Shown here one piece after another: positions 53,677 to 62,066 of a DNA stretch of 64,000 bases. Source of the stretch: Gallibacterium melopsittaci (GTDB lineage: Bacteria > Pseudomonadota > Gammaproteobacteria > Enterobacterales > Pasteurellaceae); assembly GCF_042433085.1 (NCBI RefSeq), contig NZ_JBHLWA010000010.1, positions 62,001-126,000 of the forward strand, written 5' to 3'. The stretch's first letter is position 1. Each line of letters begins with the position of its first letter. Position numbers and translations under genes: made by a program. The notes beneath the pieces are model-generated. The model had not been told where the DNA came from. It worked only from the letters and a program-made list of their open reading frames with translations, and did no database searches.

Positions 53677-53753
53677 ATAAAAAATCCTCTCGAAATTGTC
53701 TTCCGAGAGGATTATGTTTGCTGTCGAACGCTCGGAAGATCGCTTAATCTTCC
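53677..53753 (-). terminator. his attenuator with alternative stems
   Basis: Terminator: AATCCTCTCG (53713-53704) pairs with CGAGAGGATT (53692-53683), followed by a T-tract. Antiterminator: CTTCCGAG (53738-53731) with CTCGGAAG (53707-53700), which uses part of the terminator. Pause stem: GGAAGAT (53753-53747) with ATCTTCC (53740-53734). All lie just after hisL. Stalling at the His codons should free the antiterminator and allow hisC expression. Confidence 0.92.
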
Positions 53754-53774
53754 AATGCACCATCGCCTGAAAGA

Positions 53775-53822
53775 TTAATCAGGTTGATGATGGTGATGAT
53801 GAGCAATTCGATTAAAATTCAT
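53775..53822 (-). CDS. hisL: his operon leader peptide, 15 residues
   Basis: The peptide MNFNRIAHHHHHQPD has five consecutive His codons and ends at TAA, followed by the attenuator stems. AAGGAT lies upstream of the ATG. It is the histidine sensor of a classical attenuator: His-tRNA shortage stalls the ribosome here. E. coli HisL has seven His in a 16-residue peptide. Confidence 0.95.
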   Translation of the reverse strand: MNFNRIAHHHHHQPD

Positions 53823-53923
53823 TTTGTTTATCCTTAATGTAAAAACCGTTAGTTACACTACTGGATTAAGATAAAAAATGCAATAGGTTTTCTTTGGAAA
53901 TTTTTACTATTTACTAAAACTTT

Positions 53924-54574
53924 TTAAACAGCTCTATCTGTATAAAGTTCTACACCTGTCATTAATGACATTTTTTGTACATATGCAGCCACTTTATTTG
54001 GAAATTCAATTCCTTTCACAATCGTGAGATTACGTAAAATTGGAAATAACACAATATCCTCGATAGCTAATTCACCTGAACTCGCTTTTGGGCTAACAAT
54101 AAGATCATTTAACTCAATTAGATCTTGATTTATACGGGCTAAGTACTCTGGCGTTTGAGCCAAATTTTCCGCAAAATTACCAATAACTTTACTTTTTTTC
54201 ATCACGAAATACTCTACTGATTCAGGCATTTCAAACTCTTTCAAACCAATTTGAATAAAGCGTGGCAACACTAAGTGATTATGATAACTCGTCACTTTTT
54301 TTAACCATTGATCGACTTCTTCACGCACCAATTCTTTTAAACAAGGTTCACCAAATTTTTTATCCACATAACGCACAATATCTAGACTTTCAGGCATTAC
54401 CATTCCTTCACTATCCGCTAGGATTGGCACCACCTTTTTTCCAACCAATTTAATTGGGGTTTCATCATGATGATTTGCTAACACAATCACATCTACGGGA
54501 AGATTTTTTAAACCAAAAATCATTCTTGCACGAACGCAATATGGACAATGTTCATAAGTATAAAGTCTCATCAT
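53924..54574 (-). CDS. grxB: Glutaredoxin 2
   Basis: A GST-fold glutathione-dependent oxidoreductase. The 216-residue product begins with a Grx domain, LYTYEHCPYCVRARMIFGLKN (active site CPYC), KVVPILADSEGMVMPESLDIVRYVD (key parts VVPIL and PESLDIV), then an alpha-helical C-terminal domain with LPRFIQIGLKEF and LFPILRNLTIVKGI, as in E. coli GrxB (215). Two adjacent ATG codons (54574 and 54571) can serve as start; GGAG is 9 nt before the first. It lies between hisL and glnA and has no clear operon partner. Confidence 0.95.
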   Translation of the reverse strand: MMRLYTYEHCPYCVRARMIFGLKNLPVDVIVLANHHDETPIKLVGKKVVPILADSEGMVMPESLDIVRYVDKKFGEPCLKELVREEVDQWLKKVTSYHNHLVLPRFIQIGLKEFEMPESVEYFVMKKSKVIGNFAENLAQTPEYLARINQDLIELNDLIVSPKASSGELAIEDIVLFPILRNLTIVKGIEFPNKVAAYVQKMSLMTGVELYTDRAV

Positions 54575-54654
54575 TAGTTGGTTCTCCTTTTACATTGATC
54601 GCTTTGTTATTCTTCAACAAAATAACGCTTTTATCAAGTTTGTAAACAAGATGT

Positions 54655-54696
54655 TTATAAAAAAGAAAACCCCATAAGATTTATGCCTATGGGGTT
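54655..54696 (-). terminator. Terminator of glnA
   Basis: AACCCCATA and TATGGGGTT (54668-54676, 54688-54696) form a 9-bp stem; on the - strand it is followed by TTCTTTTTTAT. It lies 29 nt beyond the glnA stop. Confidence 0.9.
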
Positions 54697-54725
54697 GATT
54701 ATTTCTATCAGTTTACCAAACTACA

Positions 54726-56147
54726 TTAGAGTGAATAATACAATTCAAACTCTGCTGGGTGTGGTAATAAGCGTACACGATCAACTTCTTTATTTTTCAA
54801 TTCAATGTATGCTTCGATAAAGTCATTGCTGAATACACCGCCACGAGTTAAGAATTCGTGATCTGCTGCTAATGCCGCAAGCGCTTCATCTAATGAACCT
54901 GCCACAGTTGGAATTTCTTTTAATTCTTCAGGTGGTAAGTCATAAAGGTTTTTATCCATTGCATCGCCTGGATGAATCTTATTGATAATACCATCTAAAC
55001 CAGCCATTAATAATGCAGAGAACGCTAAATATGGGTTCGCACCTGGATCTGGGAAACGTACTTCAATACGGCGAGCTTTCGGGCTAGATACCGTTGGGAT
55101 ACGAATTGATGCAGAACGGTTACTTGCTGAGTAAGCTAATAACACTGGTGCTTCATATCCAGGAACTAAACGTTTATAAGAGTTAGTTGTTGGGTTAGTA
55201 AACGCATTTAATGCTTTAGCATGTTTAATTACCCCACCGATGAAATAAAGTGATAATTCAGATAATCCCGCATATTTATCACCAGAGAATAAGTTCACAC
55301 CATCTTTACCTAAAGAGATATGGCAGTGCATTCCTGAACCGTTATCACCGAACAATGGTTTTGGCATAAAACATGCTGTTTTACCATGTTCAAATGCTAC
55401 GTTATGTACCACATATTTATAAATTTGAGTTTCATCGGCTTTCAAGGTTAATGTATTGAAACGACAAGCAATTTCGTTTTGACCTGCTGTTGCCACTTCG
55501 TGGTGGTGCGCTTCAATCACAAGTCCCATATCTTCCATTACTAAGCACATTTCAGAACGTAAATCTTGTGATGAATCGACTGGAGGAACTGGGAAGTAAC
55601 CACCTTTTGTTGCTGGACGGTGACCTTTGTTACCGCCTTCATATTCTTTATCTGTATTCCAGCTCGCTTCAATATCATCAATTTGATAGAACGAACCTGA
55701 CATACCAGTTTTGAAACGTACATCATCAAACAAGAAGAACTCTGGTTCTGGGCCAACTAATACACTATCCGCAATACCAGATGCTTTTAAATATTCTTCT
55801 GCACGAATTGCAATTGAACGTGGGTCACGATCATAACCTTGCATTGTAGTTGGTTCATAAACATTACAACGAATCGATAATGTTGGTACGCTGAAGAATG
55901 GATCGACCAATGCACTTTCAGGAATTGGCATTAAAACCATGTCTGATTTATTAATTGTTTTCCAACCAGCGATTGAAGAACCATCAAACATTTTACCGTC
56001 TTCAAAGAAATCTTCATCCACCGCACTCACTGGCACAGAAACGTGTTGTTCTTTCCCTCTAATATCAGTAAAACGAAGATCAACAAAACGAATGCCGTGT
56101 TCTTCGATAAGTTCAAAAACTTTATCAATTGCTTGTGTGTTTGCCAT
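54726..56147 (-). CDS. glnA: Glutamine synthetase, type I
   Basis: GlnA makes glutamine from glutamate, ammonia and ATP as a dodecamer. The 473-residue protein has FDGSSIAGW, the metal-binding VGPEPEFFLFD, NEIACRFNT, GSGMHCHISL and NRSASIRIP. NLYDLPPEE near residue 400 carries the adenylylation Tyr, so a GSI-beta enzyme regulated by GlnE. I chose the ATG at 56147 after GAGG; a TTG lies two codons earlier. No glnL/glnG follow, and a terminator closes the gene, so it is monocistronic. Confidence 0.97.
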   Translation of the reverse strand: MANTQAIDKVFELIEEHGIRFVDLRFTDIRGKEQHVSVPVSAVDEDFFEDGKMFDGSSIAGWKTINKSDMVLMPIPESALVDPFFSVPTLSIRCNVYEPTTMQGYDRDPRSIAIRAEEYLKASGIADSVLVGPEPEFFLFDDVRFKTGMSGSFYQIDDIEASWNTDKEYEGGNKGHRPATKGGYFPVPPVDSSQDLRSEMCLVMEDMGLVIEAHHHEVATAGQNEIACRFNTLTLKADETQIYKYVVHNVAFEHGKTACFMPKPLFGDNGSGMHCHISLGKDGVNLFSGDKYAGLSELSLYFIGGVIKHAKALNAFTNPTTNSYKRLVPGYEAPVLLAYSASNRSASIRIPTVSSPKARRIEVRFPDPGANPYLAFSALLMAGLDGIINKIHPGDAMDKNLYDLPPEELKEIPTVAGSLDEALAALAADHEFLTRGGVFSNDFIEAYIELKNKEVDRVRLLPHPAEFELYYSL

Positions 56148-56284
56148 AATCAATCCTCTTATTTTTGGAGTAGTTAATTTATAAAGATAAGGTTGTTTTT
56201 TTGAATTCAGATAAACAATATCCTATTTTTATTAAAAATAAAATAGATTTTTTTGTTTTTTTCAAAAAAATATCTAAAAACAAA

Positions 56285-56301
56285 AATGTAATCGTTACAT
56301 T
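56285..56301. promoter_or_regulatory. Palindrome between glnA and typA
   Basis: AATGTAA-TCG-TTACATT is a perfect 7-bp inverted repeat 138 nt upstream of glnA. It matches the 43547-43567 palindrome except in the spacer's last base and one flanking position. The region 56148-56463 is otherwise AT-rich and gene-free. Confidence 0.55.
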
Positions 56302-56463
56302 ATTTAATAGCAGAGCTTTTTAAAACGCTGTATAATTTGCCACCTTTTCACCCGCTATGCTTTAAACGTTGGGCTTTCTATAAGGCAACAAGCAGTGTTC
56401 AGTATAGCGAAACCCAAACTTTTTCAAAATACTACAACCCAAATAAACGAAGATAATTTTCAA

Positions 56464-58317
56464 ATGAAAAACGATTTAGATATTAGTAAATTGCGTAATA
56501 TTGCGATCATTGCGCACGTTGACCATGGTAAAACCACCCTCGTTGATAAACTATTACAACAATCTGGTACCTTAGAAGCCTCTCGTTCAGGTGATACTGA
56601 TGAACGTGTTATGGATTCCAATGCGTTAGAAAAAGAACGTGGTATCACTATTCTTGCAAAAAATACGGCTATTAATTGGAATGGTTATCGTATCAATATC
56701 GTAGATACTCCAGGGCACGCCGATTTCGGTGGTGAAGTTGAACGTGTTTTATCAATGGTTGACAGTGTATTATTACTTGTTGATGCATTTGATGGTCCAA
56801 TGCCACAAACTCGCTTTGTTACCCAAAAAGCCTTTGCTCACGGTTTAAAACCGATTGTAGTAATTAATAAAGTTGACCGTCCAGGTGCTCGACCTGATTG
56901 GGTTGTAGATCAAGTTTTCGATCTTTTTGTCAATTTAGGTGCAACTGACGAACAACTCGATTTCCCAATTATTTATGCTTCTGCATTAAATGGTGTCGCT
57001 GGTTTAGAACATGAAGATCTAGCAGCAGATATGACACCACTATTTGAAGCAATTGTTAAACACGTTGAACCGCCACAAGTTGAGCTAGATAAACCTTTCC
57101 AAATGCAAATTTCGCAACTAGATTACAACAGCTATGTTGGCGTAATTGGTATCGGACGGATTAAACGTGGTTCAGTTAAGCCAAATCAGGCAGTTGTTAT
57201 CATTGATAGTGAAGGAAAAACTCGTAATGCACGAGTTGGTCAAGTGTTAGGGCATCTTGGCTTACAACGTTATGAAGAAGATATTGCCAATGCAGGTGAT
57301 ATTATTGCATTAACTGGTTTAGGCGAATTAAATATCTCCGATACTATCTGTGATGTAAATAACGTTGAAGCCTTACCAGCATTAACGGTTGATGAACCAA
57401 CTGTAACGATGTTCTTCTGTGTTAATACCTCGCCATTCTGTGGTCGTGAAGGTAAATATGTTACTTCTCGTCAAATTCTTGAACGTTTAAATAAAGAATT
57501 AGTCCATAACGTGGCCTTGCGTGTTGAAGAAACTGAAGATCCAGACGCATTCCGTGTTTCTGGTCGTGGTGAATTGCATCTTTCAGTATTAATCGAAAAT
57601 ATGCGTCGTGAAGGTTATGAATTAGCAGTATCCCGTCCAAAAGTTATCTTCCGCCAAATTGACGGTCGCAAACAAGAGCCTTTTGAACAAGTTACCATTG
57701 ATATTGAAGAACAACATCAAGGTGCGGTAATGGAAGCATTAGGTATTCGTAAAGGTGAAGTGCGTGATATGGTGCCAGATGGTAAAGGACGTACTCGCTT
57801 AGAATATATTATTCCTAGCCGTGGCTTAATTGGTTTCCGTAATGAATTTATGACGATGACTTCTGGTACAGGTTTACTCTACTCAAGTTTTAGTCATTAT
57901 GATGATGTCAGACCAGGTGAAATCGGACAACGTCAAAACGGTGTGTTAATTTCTAATGCTACTGGTAAAGCATTGGCTTACGCACTCTTCGGTTTACAAG
58001 ATCGTGGTAAATTAATGATTGACCACGGTGCGGAAGTTTATGAAGGACAAGTGATTGGTATTCACAGTCGTTCAAACGACTTAACTGTAAACTGCTTACA
58101 AGGTAAAAAATTAACCAATATGCGTGCTGCTGGTAAAGATGAAGCTGTTGTCTTAGTTCCACCTGTACGTTTCACCCTAGAACAAGCCTTAGAATTTATC
58201 GACGATGATGAATTAGTTGAGGTAACCCCAGCCTCTATTCGTATTCGTAAGAAATTCTTAACAGAAGTTGAACGTAAACGGGCAAATCGTACAACCACCA
58301 GTACTAGTACTCGTTAA
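56464..58317 (+). CDS. typA: Ribosome-associated translational GTPase TypA/BipA
   Basis: A GTPase of the EF-G family that aids 50S assembly under stress and at low temperature. The G motifs are IIAHVDHGKTT, VDTPGHADFGG and VINKVD. The remainder (617 residues; E. coli 607) follows TypA closely, including GRGELHLSVLIENMRREG, IPSRGLIGFRNEF and IRIRKKFL. I chose the ATG at 56464, which adds about nine residues compared with E. coli; an upstream in-frame GTG at 56395 would add 23 residues without known homology. The ribosome-binding site is weak. The gene is divergent from glnA, as in E. coli. Confidence 0.96.
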   Translation: MKNDLDISKLRNIAIIAHVDHGKTTLVDKLLQQSGTLEASRSGDTDERVMDSNALEKERGITILAKNTAINWNGYRINIVDTPGHADFGGEVERVLSMVDSVLLLVDAFDGPMPQTRFVTQKAFAHGLKPIVVINKVDRPGARPDWVVDQVFDLFVNLGATDEQLDFPIIYASALNGVAGLEHEDLAADMTPLFEAIVKHVEPPQVELDKPFQMQISQLDYNSYVGVIGIGRIKRGSVKPNQAVVIIDSEGKTRNARVGQVLGHLGLQRYEEDIANAGDIIALTGLGELNISDTICDVNNVEALPALTVDEPTVTMFFCVNTSPFCGREGKYVTSRQILERLNKELVHNVALRVEETEDPDAFRVSGRGELHLSVLIENMRREGYELAVSRPKVIFRQIDGRKQEPFEQVTIDIEEQHQGAVMEALGIRKGEVRDMVPDGKGRTRLEYIIPSRGLIGFRNEFMTMTSGTGLLYSSFSHYDDVRPGEIGQRQNGVLISNATGKALAYALFGLQDRGKLMIDHGAEVYEGQVIGIHSRSNDLTVNCLQGKKLTNMRAAGKDEAVVLVPPVRFTLEQALEFIDDDELVEVTPASIRIRKKFLTEVERKRANRTTTSTSTR

Positions 58318-58331
58318 ATTCTGATTTAATC

Positions 58332-58367
58332 CTCCCTCTATTTCGCCTAAAATAGAGGGAGTTTTTT
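58332..58367 (+). terminator. Terminator of typA
   Basis: CTCCCTCTATTT and AAATAGAGGGAG (58332-58343, 58350-58361) form a 12-bp stem with a CGCCTA loop and TTTTTT after it. The gntR start is 17 nt beyond. Confidence 0.94.
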
Positions 58368-58384
58368 ATTTTGTTGTTGTCATT

Positions 58385-59386
58385 ATGAGTACACCACATA
58401 AACGTCCAACACTGCAAACTATTGCAGATCATCTCGGCTTAACGAAAATGACGATTAGCCGTTATTTACGCAATCCTGAATCTGTTGCTCCTGATACCCG
58501 TAATAAAATTGCTGAAGCGATTGAGCGTTTTGGTTATATTCCAAATCGTGCACCCAGTATGTTATCTAATGCGAAAAGCAGAGCTATCGGCGTTTTAGTT
58601 CCCTCACTGACTAACCAAGTTTTTGCCGATGTCATTAAAGGCATTGAAGAAGTCACTGATCAAGCTGGTTATCAAACGATGCTAGCCCACTATGGGTATA
58701 GTCTAGAAAAAGAAGAACAACGTGTTGAATCACTCCTATCTTACAATGTTGATGGCTTAATTTTGTCAGAAAATCACCATTCTGAAAGAACCTTAAAAAT
58801 GATTAAAATGGCCAATATTCCCGTAATCGAAATTATGGATAGTAGTCAGTTAGGCATTCAGCAAGTCATTGGTTTTGATAATACGGTGGCCTCACAGGCA
58901 ATGACAGAAACGATGATTCAGCGTGGACATCAACAAATTGTCTATTTCACTGCCCGTATGGATAAACGTACCCAATTAAAAATGCACGGTTATGAACTAG
59001 CAATGCAAAAGCATGGTTTAACACCACTCAGTATGATCACAGAATTACCCTCTTCGTTCTCACTTGGTGCAGAATTACTCCATCAGGCGTTAGCTAAATA
59101 TCCAGAAATGGATGGAATTATTTGTACTAATGATGACTTAGCAGTCGGGGCATTATTTGAATGCCAACGTTTAGGGATTAATGTACCAGAACAGATTGGT
59201 ATTGCAGGCTTCCATGGGCATGATGTTGGGCAATCAATGACACCACAACTTGCTAGTGTCATTACGCCTCGCCTTGCGATTGGTCAACGTGCTGCAGAAG
59301 AATTATTAAATAGAATTAATGGTATCCCACAACAAAGTAGTATTATTGACTTAGGCTATCATATTCATATTGGTGAGAGTATTTAA
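58385..59386 (+). CDS. gntR: LacI-family gluconate repressor GntR
   Basis: A 333-residue repressor. The N-terminal helix-turn-helix and hinge, LQTIADHLGLTKMTISRYLRNPESV (key part TKMTISRYL) and GYIPNRAPSMLSNAKSRAIGV, match E. coli GntR closely, and the sugar-binding domain contains FDNTVASQAMTETMI, TNDDLAVGALFECQRLG and AGFHGHDVGQ. It should release its operators when gluconate is bound. Two fitting operators lie between gntK and gntT, 2.4 kb away, and it converges on edd, so it governs the adjacent gluconate genes. Confidence 0.93.
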   Translation: MSTPHKRPTLQTIADHLGLTKMTISRYLRNPESVAPDTRNKIAEAIERFGYIPNRAPSMLSNAKSRAIGVLVPSLTNQVFADVIKGIEEVTDQAGYQTMLAHYGYSLEKEEQRVESLLSYNVDGLILSENHHSERTLKMIKMANIPVIEIMDSSQLGIQQVIGFDNTVASQAMTETMIQRGHQQIVYFTARMDKRTQLKMHGYELAMQKHGLTPLSMITELPSSFSLGAELLHQALAKYPEMDGIICTNDDLAVGALFECQRLGINVPEQIGIAGFHGHDVGQSMTPQLASVITPRLAIGQRAAEELLNRINGIPQQSSIIDLGYHIHIGESI

Positions 59387-59390
59387 TTAT

Positions 59391-59418
59391 AAAATGTCGG
59401 GGTGTACCCCGACATTTT
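59391..59418. terminator. Bidirectional terminator between gntR and edd
   Basis: AAAATGTCGGGGT and ACCCCGACATTTT (59391-59403, 59406-59418) form a 13-bp stem bordered by A and T runs, serving the convergent genes. Confidence 0.93.
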
Positions 59419-59423
59419 CTCTC

Positions 59424-61217
59424 CTAATATAAAATTGTTGCGCCCTCTTCTGCCGAAGAAATATTTTTTCTAAATAACGTGAATAACTCTCGTCCTGAAC
59501 ATTGGTAATCAGCAGAAAGATCAACGGTTACTGCCTTACGACCTTGTAACTCATTCAAACAACGTAATATACCTTGTTCCGCATCAATTTCCACCATATC
59601 ACCTGTTTGCAAATAAGCTAGTGGCCCACCTTTACTTGATTCAGGAGAAATATGGATAATTGACGGAACTTTCCCTGATGCGCCAGATAAACGCCCATCT
59701 GTTACTAATGCCACTTGAAAACCTTGCTCCATTAAATTACCTAAAATTGGCATTAATTGGTGTAACTCTGGCATTCCTCGTGCAGCAGGTCCACTATTGC
59801 GTACCACAATCACAGCATTTTGTTGTAACTCACCTTGCTTATATGCAGCCACAACATCTTCTTGCTCTTCAAAAACGATTGCTGGAGCAGTAATTTTTCG
59901 ATGCTCTGGTGCTACTGCACTAATTTTGATGACTCCTCGCCCTAAATTTCCATCAACAACTTTCAAACCACCTTGTGCACTAAACACTTTTCCTTGTGGC
60001 ACAATCACGTCAGGATTTGCCGTATCCGTAATTTGTTGATAAATCAATTTTCCATCCACCAAGGTTGGCATCATAAAATAATCTTGCATCGTGCCGTAAA
60101 TCGGTGTTGCATCGAGATGGAGTAAATCTCGCTCTGCTAAACGTTTTAATAACAATGGTACGCCACCAGCTTGATGAAATTCGTTTACATCTGCTGATCC
60201 ATTTGGATACACTTTTGCCAATAATGGCACCGCAGTCGAAAGTTCTGCAAAATCATCCCAATTAATAATAAATCCCGCAGCACGTGCAACTGCGACCATA
60301 TGCATAGTATGGTTAGTACTGCCTCCAGAAGCGAGTAATGCAACTAAGCCATTAACTAAACTTTTTTCATCAACCACTTTTGCCAATGGACGGAAATCAC
60401 TGCCATTACGGCTAATTTTTATCATTTGTTGACTAATTAAATCTGTCAATAATGGACGTAATGGACTATTAACAGGGACGAAAGCTGAACCTGGCAACAT
60501 CAAACCCATTGCTTCAAACACTAATTGGTTGGTATTCGCCGTACCGTAAAAAGTACAGGTACCATTGCTATGGTAAGCCGCATTTTCCATTGCTTGTAAC
60601 GCATCTTTACCTAATTTCCCCGCTGCGTATTGTTGACGAATAGAAACTTTCTCTTTGTTTGAAATACCTGTTGTCATTGGCCCTGTTGGTACAAATGCTG
60701 TCGGTAAATGTCCAAAAGATAACGCACCCATTAATTGGCCTGGTGCAATTTTGTCACAAATCCCTAAGAGTAAAGCCGCATCAAACGTATTATGACTTAA
60801 TCCAACAGCAGTCGCTTGAGCGATCAAATCTCGAGAAAATAGCGAAAGATCCATTCCTTCTTGCCCTTGTGTAATACCATCACACATTGCTGGTACACCT
60901 GCAGCGACTTGTGCAGAATGTCCTAATTTCGCCAGTGTTTGTTTAATTTGGGTTGGATAATCTAGATAAGGTGCATGTGCACTCAACATATCGTTATAAG
61001 CGGAAATAATACCAACATTAATCGTAGTAAAATCTAAGATAGTCTGTTTCTGTGCTGGACAACAAGTCGCCACGGTATGAGCCAAATTACCACAACTTAA
61101 ATGTGCTCGACTTTTGCCACGTTGTAATTGTTGTTCAATACGCTGTAAATAACGTTGGCGAGTTTCCTGACTACGTTGAAGAATACGTTGTGTAACTTGA
61201 GTAATAACAGGATTCAT
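59424..61217 (-). CDS. edd: 6-phosphogluconate dehydratase
   Basis: Edd dehydrates 6-phosphogluconate to KDPG in the Entner-Doudoroff pathway. The 597-residue protein (E. coli 603) belongs to the IlvD/Edd [4Fe-4S] dehydratases, with cysteines in ACGNLAH-like SCGNLAHTVATCC, PAMCDGITQGQEGM and LGICDKIAPGQL, followed by LATGGSTNHTMH-like LASGGSTNHTMHMVA and VTDGRLSGASGKVPS. I chose the ATG at 61217, nine nt after GGAG. It follows gntK after 6 nt. The KDPG aldolase gene eda, needed to complete the route, is not in the window. Confidence 0.95.
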   Translation of the reverse strand: MNPVITQVTQRILQRSQETRQRYLQRIEQQLQRGKSRAHLSCGNLAHTVATCCPAQKQTILDFTTINVGIISAYNDMLSAHAPYLDYPTQIKQTLAKLGHSAQVAAGVPAMCDGITQGQEGMDLSLFSRDLIAQATAVGLSHNTFDAALLLGICDKIAPGQLMGALSFGHLPTAFVPTGPMTTGISNKEKVSIRQQYAAGKLGKDALQAMENAAYHSNGTCTFYGTANTNQLVFEAMGLMLPGSAFVPVNSPLRPLLTDLISQQMIKISRNGSDFRPLAKVVDEKSLVNGLVALLASGGSTNHTMHMVAVARAAGFIINWDDFAELSTAVPLLAKVYPNGSADVNEFHQAGGVPLLLKRLAERDLLHLDATPIYGTMQDYFMMPTLVDGKLIYQQITDTANPDVIVPQGKVFSAQGGLKVVDGNLGRGVIKISAVAPEHRKITAPAIVFEEQEDVVAAYKQGELQQNAVIVVRNSGPAARGMPELHQLMPILGNLMEQGFQVALVTDGRLSGASGKVPSIIHISPESSKGGPLAYLQTGDMVEIDAEQGILRCLNELQGRKAVTVDLSADYQCSGRELFTLFRKNISSAEEGATILY

Positions 61218-61223
61218 AACCAC

Positions 61224-61742
61224 TTACTCCAAAAATGGTTTGATTGCTGCTACACAACGCTCAACAACTGTTTCGAATGGTGCATCAATATCAATATGAA
61301 TCACATCCTTTTCATCAGATTGAGGCTCTTCTAATGTCGCAAACTGACTTTTTAACATATCGACTTTCATATAATGCCCTTGGCGTTTTTGCATTCGAGA
61401 AAGTACCAAGTCAAAATCGCCTTTCAGATAAATAAATTTGACATCTTTATTACCTTCTCGAATTTGATCACGATATTTCTTCTTTAATGCCGAGCAAATA
61501 ATAATGCCTTTTTCAGACTTTTGTTCTAAGCTAAATGCCGCATCACGAATACGTTCTAACCACGGCGCACGATCTTCATCATTTAAAGGTTGCCCATCTC
61601 GCATTTTGATAATATTGGCACGCGGATGCAAATCATCGCCATCAATTAATTTCATTCCTAATTGTTTAACAATTGCCGTACCTACACTCGTTTTGCCTGT
61701 ACTGGATACGCCCATTAGAATAAAACTTTTACCCATTGACAT
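61224..61742 (-). CDS. gntK: Gluconokinase
   Basis: GntK phosphorylates gluconate to 6-phosphogluconate. The 172-residue protein has the P-loop GVSSTGKTSVG, DGDDLHPRANI with the family HP-motif, CSALKKKYRDQIR, FIYLKGDFDLV and RQGHYMKVDMLKSQFATLEEP (key part HYMKVDML). I chose the ATG at 61742, preceded by GAGGTG; an ATG six nt later and another 12 nt earlier are alternatives. With edd it forms a leftward operon divergent from gntT. Confidence 0.95.
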   Translation of the reverse strand: MSMGKSFILMGVSSTGKTSVGTAIVKQLGMKLIDGDDLHPRANIIKMRDGQPLNDEDRAPWLERIRDAAFSLEQKSEKGIIICSALKKKYRDQIREGNKDVKFIYLKGDFDLVLSRMQKRQGHYMKVDMLKSQFATLEEPQSDEKDVIHIDIDAPFETVVERCVAAIKPFLE

Positions 61743-61793
61743 AATACACCTCATAAATATGTTTCATACCGCTAAAAGTGGCATCATATTATC

Positions 61794-61809
61794 ACGTTAT
61801 CGGTAACAT
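61794..61809. promoter_or_regulatory. GntR operator upstream of gntK
   Basis: ACGTTATCGGTAACAT matches the E. coli GntR consensus ATGTTACCGGTAACAT at 13 of 16 positions. It lies 52 nt before the gntK start. Confidence 0.8.
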
Positions 61810-61837
61810 TCAACACACTAATAATTTTTATGCAAAA

Positions 61838-61859
61838 TTTTGTGATCTTAATCAAGAAA
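61838..61859. promoter_or_regulatory. Weak CRP-like site
   Basis: TGTGATCTTAATCAAG has a perfect left half but only part of the right half of TGTGA-N6-TCACA. It is one of two possible CRP sites in this region. Confidence 0.35.
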
Positions 61860-61917
61860 TAAAATTATTGTGCTAAAAATAAACAAATAGAATAATAAAT
61901 AATCAATTTTAAATAAA

Positions 61918-61939
61918 TAATATGATCTAGATCTCAAAA
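61918..61939. promoter_or_regulatory. CRP-like site between gntK and gntT
   Basis: The core TATGATCTAGATCTCA has one mismatch in each half of TGTGA-N6-TCACA and the ideal central TGATCTAGATC. It lies 37 nt upstream of the second GntR operator. Catabolite control of gnt genes is known in E. coli. Confidence 0.5.
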
Positions 61940-61975
61940 TTAGAAAAATGATTGAGCAATATCTTTTCTTTTTTG

Positions 61976-61991
61976 TAGTTATCGGTAACAT
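61976..61991. promoter_or_regulatory. GntR operator upstream of gntT
   Basis: TAGTTATCGGTAACAT shares GTTATCGGTAACAT with the operator at 61794-61809 and differs from the E. coli consensus at three or four positions. It lies 75 nt before gntT; together the two operators bracket the gntK-gntT divergent promoters. Confidence 0.8.
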
Positions 61992-62066
61992 TTGCAACAT
62001 CTAAATTTAATATGTGTTCTACATACTCTCATTCAAAATAAAAACTTCATTCGGAGGAATATTATT

